From Flavobacteriales bacterium (GTDB lineage Bacteria > Bacteroidota > Bacteroidia > Flavobacteriales_G > Salibacteraceae): a stretch of 56,091 bases of DNA. The position numbers were made by a program, and so were the translations under genes. Where the stretch lies: assembly GCA_018609045.1 (NCBI GenBank), contig JABAYK010000051.1, forward strand, positions 1 to 56,091, read 5' to 3'. Of this stretch, positions 44,530 to 54,854 are shown one piece after another; position 1 is the first letter of the stretch; every line of letters begins with the position of its first letter. The notes beneath the pieces were generated by a model that was not told where the DNA came from, made no database searches, and saw only the letters and a list, made by a program, of their open reading frames with translations.

Positions 44530-46551
44530 ATGAAAAGAAACCTTACCCCTGTTTGGCTTTTGGCCATTCTATTTATTGCCCCAAATTTTTTGAATGCCCA
44601 AACCTTTTCCGACGATTTTGAAGGATACAATGTTGGAGATTACATTGGCGCAAATAGCTCTAATTGGACTACCTGGAGCGGCACAACTGGTGGTGCTTAA
44701 GATGCCAAGGTTGTTGATGATAAAGCTGCAAGTGGAACAAAATCAATTTATTTTAAGGGGTCAGCAACTGGCGGACCTCAAGATGTTGTGTTGCCTTTTG
44801 GCGGTTTATACGAAACAGGAAATTTTGAATATTCCATGAAAATGTATATTCCTCTAGGAAAAGGAGCTTATTTTAATTTTCAAGGCGCCCAGCAAATTGG
44901 TACACTTTGGTCGTTAGACTGCTTTTTGAATAATGATGGCACTATGTCTATCAATGTACCTGCTTCTGGCAATGTTGGCATGATTAACTTTCCTGCCGAC
45001 ATCTGGTTTGAATTAAAATTTGAAGTTGATTTCAACACAAATACTTGGAAACTATTTAAAGATGGAACCTTAGCTTTAGAATTTCAAAGCGCTACCAATG
45101 TAGTTGCTTCTATTGATTTATTTCCAACCGATGGAGACTCTGAGTTTTGGGTTGATGATGTTAGCTATCAATATACCCCTTATGTAGTTTCAGGAACCAA
45201 TGCATCTGCTTACTATATTGACATAAACAAAGGTTTGGCGGGGCAAGATAGAGGCGTTACTGGAACCATAAAAAATTTAGGGACAAATGCCATAACTTCT
45301 TTTGATGTTGCCTTTGATTACAATGGAAGCACATTGAACGAAACAGTTTCAGGGGTTAATATTCCTAGTTTAGGTGAGCATGAAGTTAGTTTTAACGGAA
45401 TGACCACTTTGGCCGCAGGAAATAAAGCCATTTCTTTAACAGTAAGCAATGTAAACGGAAATGGTGGAGATGATAATGCTACAGACGACACAAAATCATT
45501 AAATATTAATCCCGTTTTACCTGCTGCAGGAAAAGTGGTTGTTGGAGAAGAAGGTACTGGAACTTGGTGCCAATGGTGCCCAAGAGGTGCCGTTGCAATG
45601 GACAGGATGGCTGCTGATTTTGATGGTTATTTTGCAGGTATTGCTGTACACAATGGCGACCCAATGGTTGTAGATGTTTACGACCAAGGGATGGGAACTA
45701 AAATTAGTGGTTACCCTTCTGCTCTAGTAGATAGAGGCGCAGATATTGACCCGGGTGTGATTGATGGTGATTTTATGCAAAGAATAACTGAAGCACCAGA
45801 TGCCGTTTTAACAAATGGTGCTTCTCTTGATGATGATACCACTTCAATTGCTATTTCTGTAACTACTACATTTAACCAAAACATTACTGGAGATTGGCGT
45901 TTGGTTTGTGTTTTAACCGAAGATGGAATTCAAAGAGATTCAACAGGTTATGCCCAATCTAATGCTTATGCCAACAACAGCAATGGCCCAATGGGAGGTT
46001 ACGAAAACTTACCAAGTAAAGTACCAGCTAGCCAAATGGTTTACGACCATGTAGCTAGAGCAATAAGCCCAAGTTTTGAAGGAACAGCCAACACATTTGG
46101 TGCTAGTGTAAATTCAGGTACAGACGTAACCAAGGTTTTTTACTTTAAAAAAGGTGGTTTATGGAATTTATCAAAAATGCATGTTGTAGCCATGTTGATT
46201 GAGCCTTCAGGGAGAGTAAATAATGCATCTTACTCTACTTTAGATGCTGCCTTAGCCAATGGTTTTACCTCAGGTGAATCTATTACAGGTGTTGAAACTC
46301 CAATTCAGCCTGATGATGCTTTTGGCTTGTTTCCAAATCCAACAAATCAAACTGCAATTGTTAAGTCAGTAGAGCAAGTTTCAGAAATAATTGTTACTGA
46401 TATTACAGGAAAAGTTGTTTATAGAGATAACCAAGCTTGGGAGGGATTCTATCAAATTTCTAAAGATAAAACAGGAACAGGTGTGTTTCTAATTTCTTTA
46501 TTTGGTGAAGAAAAACAAATACTAAATACCCAAAAGTTAGTTGTTTACTAA
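44530..46551 (+). pseudogene. Omp28-like T9SS type A cargo with in-frame TAA
   Basis: ATG 44530 opens a signal peptide (PVWLLAILFIAPNFLNAQ) and the frame reaches TAA 46549 after 673 codons, with one internal TAA at 44698-44700 (codon 57). The sequence around it, SNWTTWSGTTGGA before and DAKVVDDKAASGTKSIYF after, is a conserved concanavalin-like motif in which I expect Glu at that place, so GAA to TAA is the simplest change. Further on are a CARDB-like beta domain, an Omp28-type thioredoxin-like domain with C-x-x-C (TGTWCQWCPRGA) and a type A sorting domain (LFPNPTNQTA to LVVY). Everything after the stop is intact. Without readthrough only a 56-residue fragment would be made; reinitiation from TTG 44788 would lack a signal peptide. 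Confidence 0.72.
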
Positions 46552-46564
46552 TTAATATTTATCC

Positions 46565-46599
46565 AAAAAAAAGCGGTGAATTTTCACCGCTTTTTTTTT
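46565..46599 (+). terminator. Rho-independent terminator
   Basis: GCGGTGA (46573-46579) pairs with TCACCGC (46584-46590) around ATTT, followed by nine T (46591-46599) and preceded by A-rich sequence that can lengthen the stem. It follows the Omp28-like gene by 14 bases. Confidence 0.92.
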
Positions 46600-46606
46600 G
46601 TAAACA

Positions 46607-49000
46607 ATGCTCAATTTGGTTTGTATTAATGCGGTGAGAAAATTTCTTTTATTGTTTTTAATGTTGGCCTTATCAAGCACTTTGATAAGCCAAAACCTAA
46701 CCCAAACCATCCGAGGAAAGGTAATCGATAAACAATCTAACAGCCCAATTATTGGAGCCAATGTAATTCTACAAAACACCGATCCAATAAAAGGTACGGT
46801 AACAGATTTAGATGGAAATTTCAGATTAGAAAATGTGGCTATTGGAAGACAATCAATAGTAATTTCATTCATTGGATATAAATCTACCACACTTCAAAAC
46901 TTATTGATTTCGGCGCAAAAAGAAACCATACTAAACATAGAATTAGAAGAAAAGGTAATTACTGGAAAAGAGGTTGTTATATATGGTTCTTCCGATAAGA
47001 GGGAAGCCCAAAATAAAATGGCAACTGTGAGTGCCAGAACTTTCTCTATTGAAGAAACCCAAAAGTATGCAGGCAGCTTAAACGATGTTGCCCGAATGGC
47101 TCAAAACTTTGCTGGAGTGCAAAGTGGAGACGACACCCGAAACGATTTGATTATTAGAGGAAATTCATCGGTTGGGGTTTTGTACCGTTTAGATGGAGTT
47201 GATATTCCAAACCCAAACCACTTTGCTTTTTTTGGTTCAACTGGTGGTCCAATTAGTATTTTAAACAACAATGTTTTATCTAATTCCGATTTTTTTACTG
47301 GCGCTTTTCCTGCCGAATTTGGGAATGCTTTAGCAGGTGCTTTCGATTTAAAAATGCGTACTGGAAACAACGAAAAGCATGAGTTTATGGGTCAGTTTGG
47401 AATAAATGGTTTTGAGGGAATGGCAGAGGGACCTATTACAAAATCTAAATCTTCTTACCTTCTAAACCTTCGTTACAACGATTTAGAATTATACAAATCG
47501 CTGGGCGTAAATATTGGTACACAAGCTGTTCCTACTTACTTTGATGGAACGCTGAAATTAAACTTTCAACAAGCAAAAGGCGCAACTCAATTTTTTGCCA
47601 TGGGAGGCAAAAGCTTTATAGAGTTTTTAAATAGTGATAGAGGAGAAAACGAAACCTTCTTCGATAATGAAGGAGAAGACCTCAGATATGGAACAGATAT
47701 TTTTGTTTCAGCCATTTCTCAAACCTACTTGCTAAAAAAAGGATTTATCAAAGGAGTTATTTCCTACCAAAATTCTAACAACTCAGTTGAGGTAGATACA
47801 ATTGGCGAAAACAACCCAAATCCTTTTAATACATACAACAACAGCTCAGGACAAGGTAAAATTTCAGCCTATGTTCACATCAACCAAAAGTTAAACTCTC
47901 GAAACCTAATTAAGTCTGGACTCTTCGTAAATCAATTACAATTCGATTTGAATGAAAGTTTTTTTAGAAGAGATTTAAAAGTCTATTTCGACAGGCAAAA
48001 GTTTGATGGAGAAACCTATTTGTACCAACCTTATGCCCAATGGCAATTTAAAGTAAATCAAAAACTTACCTTAAACTCAGGCGTTCATGTTTTGTATTAC
48101 ACCTTTAACAATACATCTAAAGTAGAGCCTAGGTTAGGCTTGAAATATGAGCTTAACCCTACCAATGTTTTAAGTTTTGGATATGGAAAACACAGCCAAG
48201 TTCCTCCAGGGGCTTTGTATTACAAAAACGTATTAACTCCTAACGGATCTTTACCAAATCCCAATAAAAGTTTAGAGATGTTTTCGAGCCATCATTTTGT
48301 ATTAGGATACGATAAGTTTATTAATGAAAGATTGCGGTTAAAAGCCGAAACATATTTCCAGTATTTGGTAGATGTGCCCGTTGATGTAAAACCAAGTACT
48401 TATTCAATTTTAAACCAAGGAGCAGGTTTTTCATTCAACTTTCCTGATACACTTACTAACCAAGGCAAGGGCAGAAACTATGGAGTGGAGCTTACTTTAG
48501 AAAGGTTTTTGAAAAATGGATTTTACTATTTGGCCACCGTTAGTTTGTTTGAGTCATGGTATAGGCCAAGCAACGGGGTTTGGTATCAAACTGCTTTTAG
48601 CTCGAACTATGCTGTAAATTTACTATCGGGCAAAGAGTTTAGGATATTAGAAAATAAAGCTAAAAGAGCTAATAGGATCAATATTAATGGAAGGTTGGTT
48701 TACAATGGCGGACAAAGGTTTACCCCAATTTTACTAGAGGAATCTATTGCTGCAAAAGAACCAGTTTTTGATTTTACTAGAAACTTCGAGCATCGATACC
48801 AAGATTATTTTAGGCTTGATATTAAAGTGGGTTGGCGTTTTGATGGCTCAAAAATTAGCCAAGAATTTGCTTTCGATTTACAAAACATCACCAATAGGAA
48901 AAACATTTTTAACGAGGAGTTTAACCCAGATAATGGTGAGGTAATTACGAGATATCAATTGGGCAGGCTACCTGTTGTGCAATACCGAATATATTTTTAA
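46607..49000 (+). CDS. TonB-dependent receptor with CarboxypepD_reg domain
   Basis: A 797-residue receptor if started at ATG 46607; GTG 46634 gives a cleaner signal peptide (RKFLLLFLMLALSSTLISQ) and lies farther from the terminator that ends only 8 bases before the ATG. After the signal comes a carboxypeptidase-regulatory-like domain (IRGKVIDKQSNSPIIGANV, DLDGNFRLENV), the plug domain (DVARMAQNFAGVQSGDD, DLIIRGNSSVGVLYRLDGVDIP) and the barrel ending VVQYRIYF with a terminal Phe. No SusD partner follows, so a siderophore, metal or peptide substrate is more likely than a polysaccharide. Its stop overlaps the convergent ABC gene stop by 4 bases. Confidence 0.87.
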   Translation: MLNLVCINAVRKFLLLFLMLALSSTLISQNLTQTIRGKVIDKQSNSPIIGANVILQNTDPIKGTVTDLDGNFRLENVAIGRQSIVISFIGYKSTTLQNLLISAQKETILNIELEEKVITGKEVVIYGSSDKREAQNKMATVSARTFSIEETQKYAGSLNDVARMAQNFAGVQSGDDTRNDLIIRGNSSVGVLYRLDGVDIPNPNHFAFFGSTGGPISILNNNVLSNSDFFTGAFPAEFGNALAGAFDLKMRTGNNEKHEFMGQFGINGFEGMAEGPITKSKSSYLLNLRYNDLELYKSLGVNIGTQAVPTYFDGTLKLNFQQAKGATQFFAMGGKSFIEFLNSDRGENETFFDNEGEDLRYGTDIFVSAISQTYLLKKGFIKGVISYQNSNNSVEVDTIGENNPNPFNTYNNSSGQGKISAYVHINQKLNSRNLIKSGLFVNQLQFDLNESFFRRDLKVYFDRQKFDGETYLYQPYAQWQFKVNQKLTLNSGVHVLYYTFNNTSKVEPRLGLKYELNPTNVLSFGYGKHSQVPPGALYYKNVLTPNGSLPNPNKSLEMFSSHHFVLGYDKFINERLRLKAETYFQYLVDVPVDVKPSTYSILNQGAGFSFNFPDTLTNQGKGRNYGVELTLERFLKNGFYYLATVSLFESWYRPSNGVWYQTAFSSNYAVNLLSGKEFRILENKAKRANRININGRLVYNGGQRFTPILLEESIAAKEPVFDFTRNFEHRYQDYFRLDIKVGWRFDGSKISQEFAFDLQNITNRKNIFNEEFNPDNGEVITRYQLGRLPVVQYRIYF

Positions 49001-50820
49001 GCAAAGCTCTGTAAATCGAAAAGCTTTTTGTAAACACCTTCTTGGGTTACCAATTCATCGTGTTTACCAACTTGAACAATTTCTCCATTTTCAATTACCA
49101 CAATTTTATCGGCATGTTGAATTGTAGAAAGTCTGTGAGCAATAACCAAAGTAGTTCGGTTTTCCATCAAATTATCTAAGGCTTCTTGCACCTGTTTTTC
49201 GCTTTCGGTATCAAGGGCCGAAGTTGCTTCATCTAAAATTAAAATAGGTGGATTTTTAAATACTGCGCGTGCAATGCTTAAACGTTGTCTTTGCCCGCCA
49301 GAGAGTTTACCACCACGCTCACCTACTTTTGAGTTGTACCCATTTTTAGTTTGGGTAATAAATTCGTGTGCATTGGCAATTTTTGCAGCTTCAATAACAG
49401 GCTCTTCTCTTGTTTCGTCAGAACCTAAAGTAATGTTGTTAAAAACCGAATCGTTAAACAAAATACTTTCTTGGGTAACTATGCCCATTTGGTTTCTGAT
49501 GTCTTCTATTTTAAGGTCTTTGAGGTTTTCTCCGTCAATTAAAATTTCACCATCTGTTGGGTCATAAAATCGGGGTAACATATCGGCTAAAGTAGATTTT
49601 CCTCCACCCGATGGGCCAACCAAAGCTACCATTTCGCCTTTGTTGATTTTGAGGTTAACGTTTTTCAAAACCAATTCTTGGTCGTATTTGAAGTTTACGT
49701 TTTTAAACTCAATAGTTTGCCTAAAATCATTTAAAGTTTTGGGGTTTTCAACCTCTTTTACTTTTAAATCTTCCTGCAAAAGTTCTTTTATTCTATCTAA
49801 AGACGCTGCTCCTTTTTGAATCTTAAAAAAAGCAGTACTAAATGATTTAGCAGGAGATATTAACTGAGAGAAAATTACAATAAAGGTGATGAAAAACTCT
49901 CCAGTTAAAGTAGGTTCTGGGCTTAACACCATTCTGCCTCCAAACCATAATATCAATGAAATTAATATGGCTCCCATAAACTCACTTAAAGGAGAAGCAA
50001 GTGCTTGCCTTCGCTGAATTTTGGTGTTTATTCTAAAGTGGGTGTCGTTTTCTTTGTTGAATTTGCCGCCAATTTCACTTTCTGCATTAAAAGCTTTAAT
50101 AATTCTAATGCCAGATAAGGTTTCTTCTAAAAGTGTTAATACATCGCCTAATTTAGATTGGCCTCTTTTGGCTTTGCGTTTAAGGCTTTTGGCAATTCTG
50201 CTGATTAAAAATCCACTAATTGGAAGTAAAATAATTACAAAAAGTGTCAATTTCCAACTCATGATAAAGAGCGTAATCAAGTACAAAAAGAATTTAGGCG
50301 GGTCTCTGAAAACCATTTCTAACGCCCCCAGAATAGATTTTTCAATTTCTTGTATATCGTTGGTAGATTTTGATAGAATATTGCCTTTTCTTTCGGTAGT
50401 AAAAAAGCTCATGGGCAATTGCAAAACCTTGTTGTAAATGGCTTTTCTAATATCTCTTACCACGCCACTTCTAACTTTAGCTAGATGGTAAGTAGCAAAA
50501 TAGGTAGTAGCGTTTTTTAGCAAAAACATGAATATTATTACCCCGCAAAACAACAACAAGGCTGCTTCAGAGCCATTTTCTGCCACGTAAGTAGAAAGAA
50601 AATAGTTCATTTGGTTAAGCAACCCTTGCGATGAAAGCACAAACTTTTCGGGTTTAACCACATTTTGATCTATGGTTTTAAAAAGTATGGCTAAAAATGG
50701 CGCTATGGCCGCAAATGAAAAAAGCGAAAAAAGAGAGGTAAGAAAATTGAATAAAATATTCTGAATTACGTTGTTGCGGTAGTTTTTCGCAAAACCCAAT
50801 ATCTCAAAAAATTGCTTCAT
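48997..50820 (-). CDS. ABC exporter, MsbA-like half transporter
   Basis: A 607-residue protein (ATG 50820) with six membrane helices in the first 320 residues and an ATP-binding domain after it. Motifs: Walker A GPSGGGKST, Q-loop GIVTQESILFN, signature LSGGQRQRLSIARA, Walker B ILILDEATSALDTESE and the switch His in VIAHRLSTI. This architecture matches lipid exporters (MsbA) or peptide/drug exporters. The divergent neighbours are LPS glycosyltransferases, which supports lipid A-core flipping, but this is inference from context. Confidence 0.92.
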   Translation of the reverse strand: MKQFFEILGFAKNYRNNVIQNILFNFLTSLFSLFSFAAIAPFLAILFKTIDQNVVKPEKFVLSSQGLLNQMNYFLSTYVAENGSEAALLLFCGVIIFMFLLKNATTYFATYHLAKVRSGVVRDIRKAIYNKVLQLPMSFFTTERKGNILSKSTNDIQEIEKSILGALEMVFRDPPKFFLYLITLFIMSWKLTLFVIILLPISGFLISRIAKSLKRKAKRGQSKLGDVLTLLEETLSGIRIIKAFNAESEIGGKFNKENDTHFRINTKIQRRQALASPLSEFMGAILISLILWFGGRMVLSPEPTLTGEFFITFIVIFSQLISPAKSFSTAFFKIQKGAASLDRIKELLQEDLKVKEVENPKTLNDFRQTIEFKNVNFKYDQELVLKNVNLKINKGEMVALVGPSGGGKSTLADMLPRFYDPTDGEILIDGENLKDLKIEDIRNQMGIVTQESILFNDSVFNNITLGSDETREEPVIEAAKIANAHEFITQTKNGYNSKVGERGGKLSGGQRQRLSIARAVFKNPPILILDEATSALDTESEKQVQEALDNLMENRTTLVIAHRLSTIQHADKIVVIENGEIVQVGKHDELVTQEGVYKKLFDLQSFA

Positions 50821-50913
50821 ATAATGCGGCAAATATAGAATTTAAAAACTCGAGCCTTAATTGCTAGGTGTAAATCACAGACCATCGGCTTTGCTTAATT
50901 TTGTTTTGATATT

Positions 50914-51666
50914 ATGACCCAAATTTCTGCCGTAATTATTACTAAAAACGAAGCAAAAAACATCGAAAGGTGCATTTTGAGCTTGCAAAACGTGGTTGAC
51001 GAAATTTTAGTATTAGACAATGGCTCAACAGACAGTACGATTGAAATTGCAAAAAATTTGGGAGCCAGAGTTGAAACTACTACTTGGAAAGGCTACAGCG
51101 AAACCAAAAATTATGGCAACAGTTTGGCCGTAAATAATTACATTTTAAGTATTGATGCCGATGAGGCTTTAAGCGAAGAATTACGTAATCAAATTATCGC
51201 CATAAAGCAATCTTTGCGAATTGATCATGCTTTTCAATTTAACCGACTCACCAATTATTGCGGTACTTGGATTAAACACTGCGGTTGGTATCCTGATACC
51301 AAACTTAGAATTTGGAGCAAAGAGGCTGGTAAATGGCAAGGCGAAATTCACGAAGAAATAAAACTCGAGCCTTTTGTAAAAGTAGCCCACCTAAAAGGTG
51401 ATTTGCTGCATTACAGCTATTACAATATTGAAGAACATTACAAGCAAGCTGATAAATTTACAACCCTAACAGCCAAAGATGCTTTTGAAAAAGGCAAGAA
51501 AGCTAGTTTTTTAAAGTTGGTTTTTGCTCCTGTGGTAAAATTTACGAAAGCCTATATTTTTCAATTCGGATTTTTAGATGGCCCTATGGGTTTTCAAGTT
51601 TGCAGGGTTTCGGCATATGCTACATTTTTGAAATACAAAAAGTTAAGGCAATTGCATAAATCATGA
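50914..51666 (+). CDS. Glycosyltransferase family 2 (WaaE/KdtX-like)
   Basis: A 250-residue GT-A glycosyltransferase. ISAVIITKNEAKNIERCILSL and ILVLDNGSTDSTIEIA are the nucleotide-sugar binding segments, ILSIDADEAL holds the DxD-like metal motif, and RLTNYCGTWIKHCGWYPDTKLRIW is the conserved LPS-core transferase region (WaaE/KdtX type). It works on the cytoplasmic face. It overlaps the next gene by 4 bases (ATGA), so the two are translationally coupled. Confidence 0.9.
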   Translation: MTQISAVIITKNEAKNIERCILSLQNVVDEILVLDNGSTDSTIEIAKNLGARVETTTWKGYSETKNYGNSLAVNNYILSIDADEALSEELRNQIIAIKQSLRIDHAFQFNRLTNYCGTWIKHCGWYPDTKLRIWSKEAGKWQGEIHEEIKLEPFVKVAHLKGDLLHYSYYNIEEHYKQADKFTTLTAKDAFEKGKKASFLKLVFAPVVKFTKAYIFQFGFLDGPMGFQVCRVSAYATFLKYKKLRQLHKS

Positions 51667-52658
51667 AATCGAAAAAAATACTCATAAGTAGAACCGATAG
51701 TATTGGTGATGTGGTTTTAACGCTACCCTTGGCGGGATATTTAAAACAAAACTATCCCGGCGTTAAGTTGGGGTTTTTGGGTAGAAATTATACCCAACCC
51801 ATTGTAAAACTAGCTACTGGGGTTGATGAATTTTTCAGTTGGGATGAAGTTGCTAATGCAGATTCAAAAACACAAGCACAATTTTTAAAAGACTTAGGTT
51901 ACGATACCATTATTCATGTTTTTCCGAGAAAAGAAATTGCCAATGCAGCCAAAACCGCTAAAATAAAAACCCGAGCAGGAACTTTTGGAAGGATTTTCCA
52001 TTGGCATACTTGCAACAAGTTGGTGAACTTTTCACGTAAAAAATCAGGTTTGCACGAAGCACAACTCAACTTTAAGTTGCTAAAAGGTTTGGACCTCGAA
52101 ATAATTCCCGAAAAAAGAAACATTGCCAATTATTACGATTTAGAATTGCCTGCAGCCACAGAAAATTGGCAAAAGTTGCTACAGCCTAACAAGTATAATT
52201 TGGTAATTCATGCAAAATCTAAGGGCAGCGCTGTAGAATGGCCACAAGCCAAATACATAGAACTGGTAAAACGATTACCCGAAAATTTATTCCATTTCTT
52301 TTTAACCGGTACAAGTGCTGAAGCTGATTTGGTGCCTGAGTTGGCTCAATTGAAACAAAGCAATGTAACCAACCTTTTTGGGCAAATGAGTTTAACCGAA
52401 CTTATAGGGTTTTTGGCAGAGGCCAATGGTGTTTTGGCTGCCTCAACTGGGCCATTGCATATTGCGGCTGCTTTGGGTACACATGCCATGGGTTTGTATG
52501 TAAGCAACCGGCCAATACACGCAGGGCGTTGGGCGCCAATAGGTTTTGATACCAAAGTGTTTATGCACGATAAAAACTTTAAAAACCCCGTAGATGCCAT
52601 ACAAGCTATTTCGGTTGATGAGGTTTTTGATCATTTAATGGAAATGGGGACAACTTAA
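51663..52658 (+). CDS. Glycosyltransferase family 9 (heptosyltransferase-like)
   Basis: A 331-residue GT-B enzyme. The start ILISRTDSIGDVVLTLPLAGYLKQ is the hallmark of family 9, in which the Asp acts as base; the second half has LVIHAKSKGSAVEWP, FFLTGTSAEADLVPEL and the donor site ASTGPLHIAAALG. Such enzymes add heptose (or a related sugar) to lipid A-core. It is co-transcribed with the GT2 gene and lies next to an MsbA-like exporter, so these three may assemble and flip LPS core. Confidence 0.92.
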   Translation: MKSKKILISRTDSIGDVVLTLPLAGYLKQNYPGVKLGFLGRNYTQPIVKLATGVDEFFSWDEVANADSKTQAQFLKDLGYDTIIHVFPRKEIANAAKTAKIKTRAGTFGRIFHWHTCNKLVNFSRKKSGLHEAQLNFKLLKGLDLEIIPEKRNIANYYDLELPAATENWQKLLQPNKYNLVIHAKSKGSAVEWPQAKYIELVKRLPENLFHFFLTGTSAEADLVPELAQLKQSNVTNLFGQMSLTELIGFLAEANGVLAASTGPLHIAAALGTHAMGLYVSNRPIHAGRWAPIGFDTKVFMHDKNFKNPVDAIQAISVDEVFDHLMEMGTT

Positions 52659-52730
52659 GTATGTAGTTTAAGCTTGAAATTTGCTTGTTTTTTTCTGACG
52701 ACAAGCAGTATTTTTGAAAAAACCAAACAC

Positions 52731-54854
52731 ATGAAAAACCTCTTAACCATATTAGTAATTTTTATTGGAGTATTGCACCTGAATGCTCAAAACAGGGCTT
52801 TAAGTTTTGATGGTGTAAATGACTTCGTTCAAACAACTTACCAGGGAGTTACGGGCACCGCAAACAGAACTTTTGAAGCATGGATAAATGTTAGCAACAC
52901 AGCACCCAATAATACCCTTTGTATTTTAGATTATGGTCTAAATGCGGTAGGTTCAAGAAACACTTTTAATGTGAATGCAAACAGGGGTATTGGCTATATT
53001 TCTGGTGGAACCAATACCAATATTGGTACAGGAGCAAGTTTAATAACAGCAGGCCAATGGACTCATGTGGCCTTTGTATTAAATAATGGTACAGGATATT
53101 TGTATGTTAATGGTATACAGGCAGGTACAGGTAATTTATCAGGTGTAAACACACCAACAACGGGCGCAAATTTAAGAATAGGACAAAGGGTGAGTGGTGG
53201 CTCCATACCATTTGGAGGTTTAATTGATGAGGTTAGAATTTGGAGTACAGCCTTAACGGCGAGCCAAATCTTAGCCAATATGAATGGCGAGTTTTGTGCA
53301 CCTCCAAATAATTTAGAAGCCTACTATAAATTTAACCATGGCTCACCAAGTGGTGCTAATAGTGGAGTTACAACTTTAACAGACTATTCAGGGAATAACA
53401 ATAATGGAACGTTAAACAATTTTGCCTTGTCAGGGTCTTCTTCAAATTGGGTTTTGGGAAGTTCAACATTAGCTCCTTCAAGCACTATTGTTGGAGGAAC
53501 GGATACAATTACAGCTTGTGTACCTTATTTATTACCTTCTGGTTTTTCCATAAATGCAACAGGTATTTACAACGATACTGTAACTAGCTCTTTTGGTTGT
53601 GACAGCTCCTATGCCATAAACTTTACTGCTCTTGCTAACCCAACAGACTCTTTTGCAGTAGCCAAATGTGATGGCTATTATGGCCCGAGTGGTAACTTTT
53701 ACAATCAATCTGGCAAGTATGTAGATGTGTTAGCAAACTCATTTGGTTGCGATAGTTTAATCACCATTGATTTAACCATTTATTCATCAAAACTAGATGT
53801 GCAAACATTTTCTTCTTGCAAAAGCTATTTAAGTCCAACAGGAAATACATACACCGCTAGCGGAACATATTTTGATACACTTTCGACTTATACAGGATGT
53901 GATAGTGTGGTAGTTTCAAACCTTACTATTACAAGTGATATTGTGGCCAATATCAGCACACAAGCTTGCGATAGCTTCAAAACATATAAAGGAGCTTTGG
54001 TAACAACATCTTCCATTTTTTCTGATACTGTTTTTACAGGAACTGGTTGCGATAGTATTTTTAATTACAATATTCAAATAGGTTATGCTAATGGAGCAAA
54101 TGCAAGTGGAATAGGTTGCTTTGGTAGTTTTACTTCAGACTTAGGTAACACCTATAACTTAACTGGAAATTATATAGAAATTACAACTAATAAACAGGGT
54201 TGCGATTCAGTAATAAGTTTAAATGTAACTATTGGTTCTAATAAATTGGTTCAGGTTTCTGATACTGTTTGCAGAAAACGAGTTTCACCGAGCGGAAAAT
54301 TTATTTGGAATTCAGGCGGTTGGCATAACGACACCATTCCAACAAATTTGGGCTGCGATAGCAGTATTCAAATGTTTTTGGTAATAGAAGATATTGACAC
54401 AACAGTAACCTTTATAAATGGAAGCTTAAGGGCGAAGGAAGTAGGAGTTGATTATAAATGGTTAGATTGTAATACAGGAAACATAGTTGTTGGCGAAAAT
54501 GCTCGCACTTTTAAACCAACCGAAGATGGTTCATATGCTTCAATAGTTTCCAACGGAGCTTGCACTGATACTTCTAGCTGTAAAACAGTTTTGCCAAGTT
54601 CTTTAGAAAACACATTAAATATTAAGAACCAAATAGAGGTTTTCCCTAATCCAACCCAAGGAAATGTTTCAATTGTAGGCGTTTCGGGCCCAACAAAACT
54701 TAAGGTTTTAAACCTTCAAGGCCAACTAGTTTTTGAATCCTTACTTTTTGGAGATAAAGTAAATATTGAACTTAACCCTTTACCACAAGGAGTTTATCAA
54801 TTCTATTTTGAAAGCTCTAATGGTGTAGCGGTTAAAAAAGTAATTGCCCAGTAG
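52731..54854 (+). CDS. LamG and Cys-repeat adhesin, T9SS type A cargo
   Basis: A 707-residue exported protein from ATG 52731 (signal peptide MKNLLTILVIFIGVLHLNAQ; the longer frame from 52674 adds no signal features). A LamG domain (about 22-200: LSFDGVNDFVQTTYQG, TFEAWINVSN, IDEVRIWSTALT) is followed by six repeats of about 42-60 residues, each with a first Cys near the start and a second Cys in GCDS, then a short Ig-like piece and a type A sorting domain (VFPNPTQGNV to KKVIAQ). Each repeat could be closed by its own disulfide after export. An adhesin role is inferred. No interruption is present. Confidence 0.87.
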   Translation: MKNLLTILVIFIGVLHLNAQNRALSFDGVNDFVQTTYQGVTGTANRTFEAWINVSNTAPNNTLCILDYGLNAVGSRNTFNVNANRGIGYISGGTNTNIGTGASLITAGQWTHVAFVLNNGTGYLYVNGIQAGTGNLSGVNTPTTGANLRIGQRVSGGSIPFGGLIDEVRIWSTALTASQILANMNGEFCAPPNNLEAYYKFNHGSPSGANSGVTTLTDYSGNNNNGTLNNFALSGSSSNWVLGSSTLAPSSTIVGGTDTITACVPYLLPSGFSINATGIYNDTVTSSFGCDSSYAINFTALANPTDSFAVAKCDGYYGPSGNFYNQSGKYVDVLANSFGCDSLITIDLTIYSSKLDVQTFSSCKSYLSPTGNTYTASGTYFDTLSTYTGCDSVVVSNLTITSDIVANISTQACDSFKTYKGALVTTSSIFSDTVFTGTGCDSIFNYNIQIGYANGANASGIGCFGSFTSDLGNTYNLTGNYIEITTNKQGCDSVISLNVTIGSNKLVQVSDTVCRKRVSPSGKFIWNSGGWHNDTIPTNLGCDSSIQMFLVIEDIDTTVTFINGSLRAKEVGVDYKWLDCNTGNIVVGENARTFKPTEDGSYASIVSNGACTDTSSCKTVLPSSLENTLNIKNQIEVFPNPTQGNVSIVGVSGPTKLKVLNLQGQLVFESLLFGDKVNIELNPLPQGVYQFYFESSNGVAVKKVIAQ

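Noticed and set aside
44788..46551. A separate 587-residue gene starting at TTG 44788
   Set aside because: It lacks a signal peptide although it ends in a T9SS sorting domain; it is the continuation of the frame opened at ATG 44530 after the in-frame TAA.
75..46551. Genome-wide reassignment of TAA to a sense codon
   Set aside because: TAA ends most of the well-conserved genes here (for example dnaE, dprA, the OmpA lipoprotein and the tryptophan dioxygenase), so it must work as a stop.
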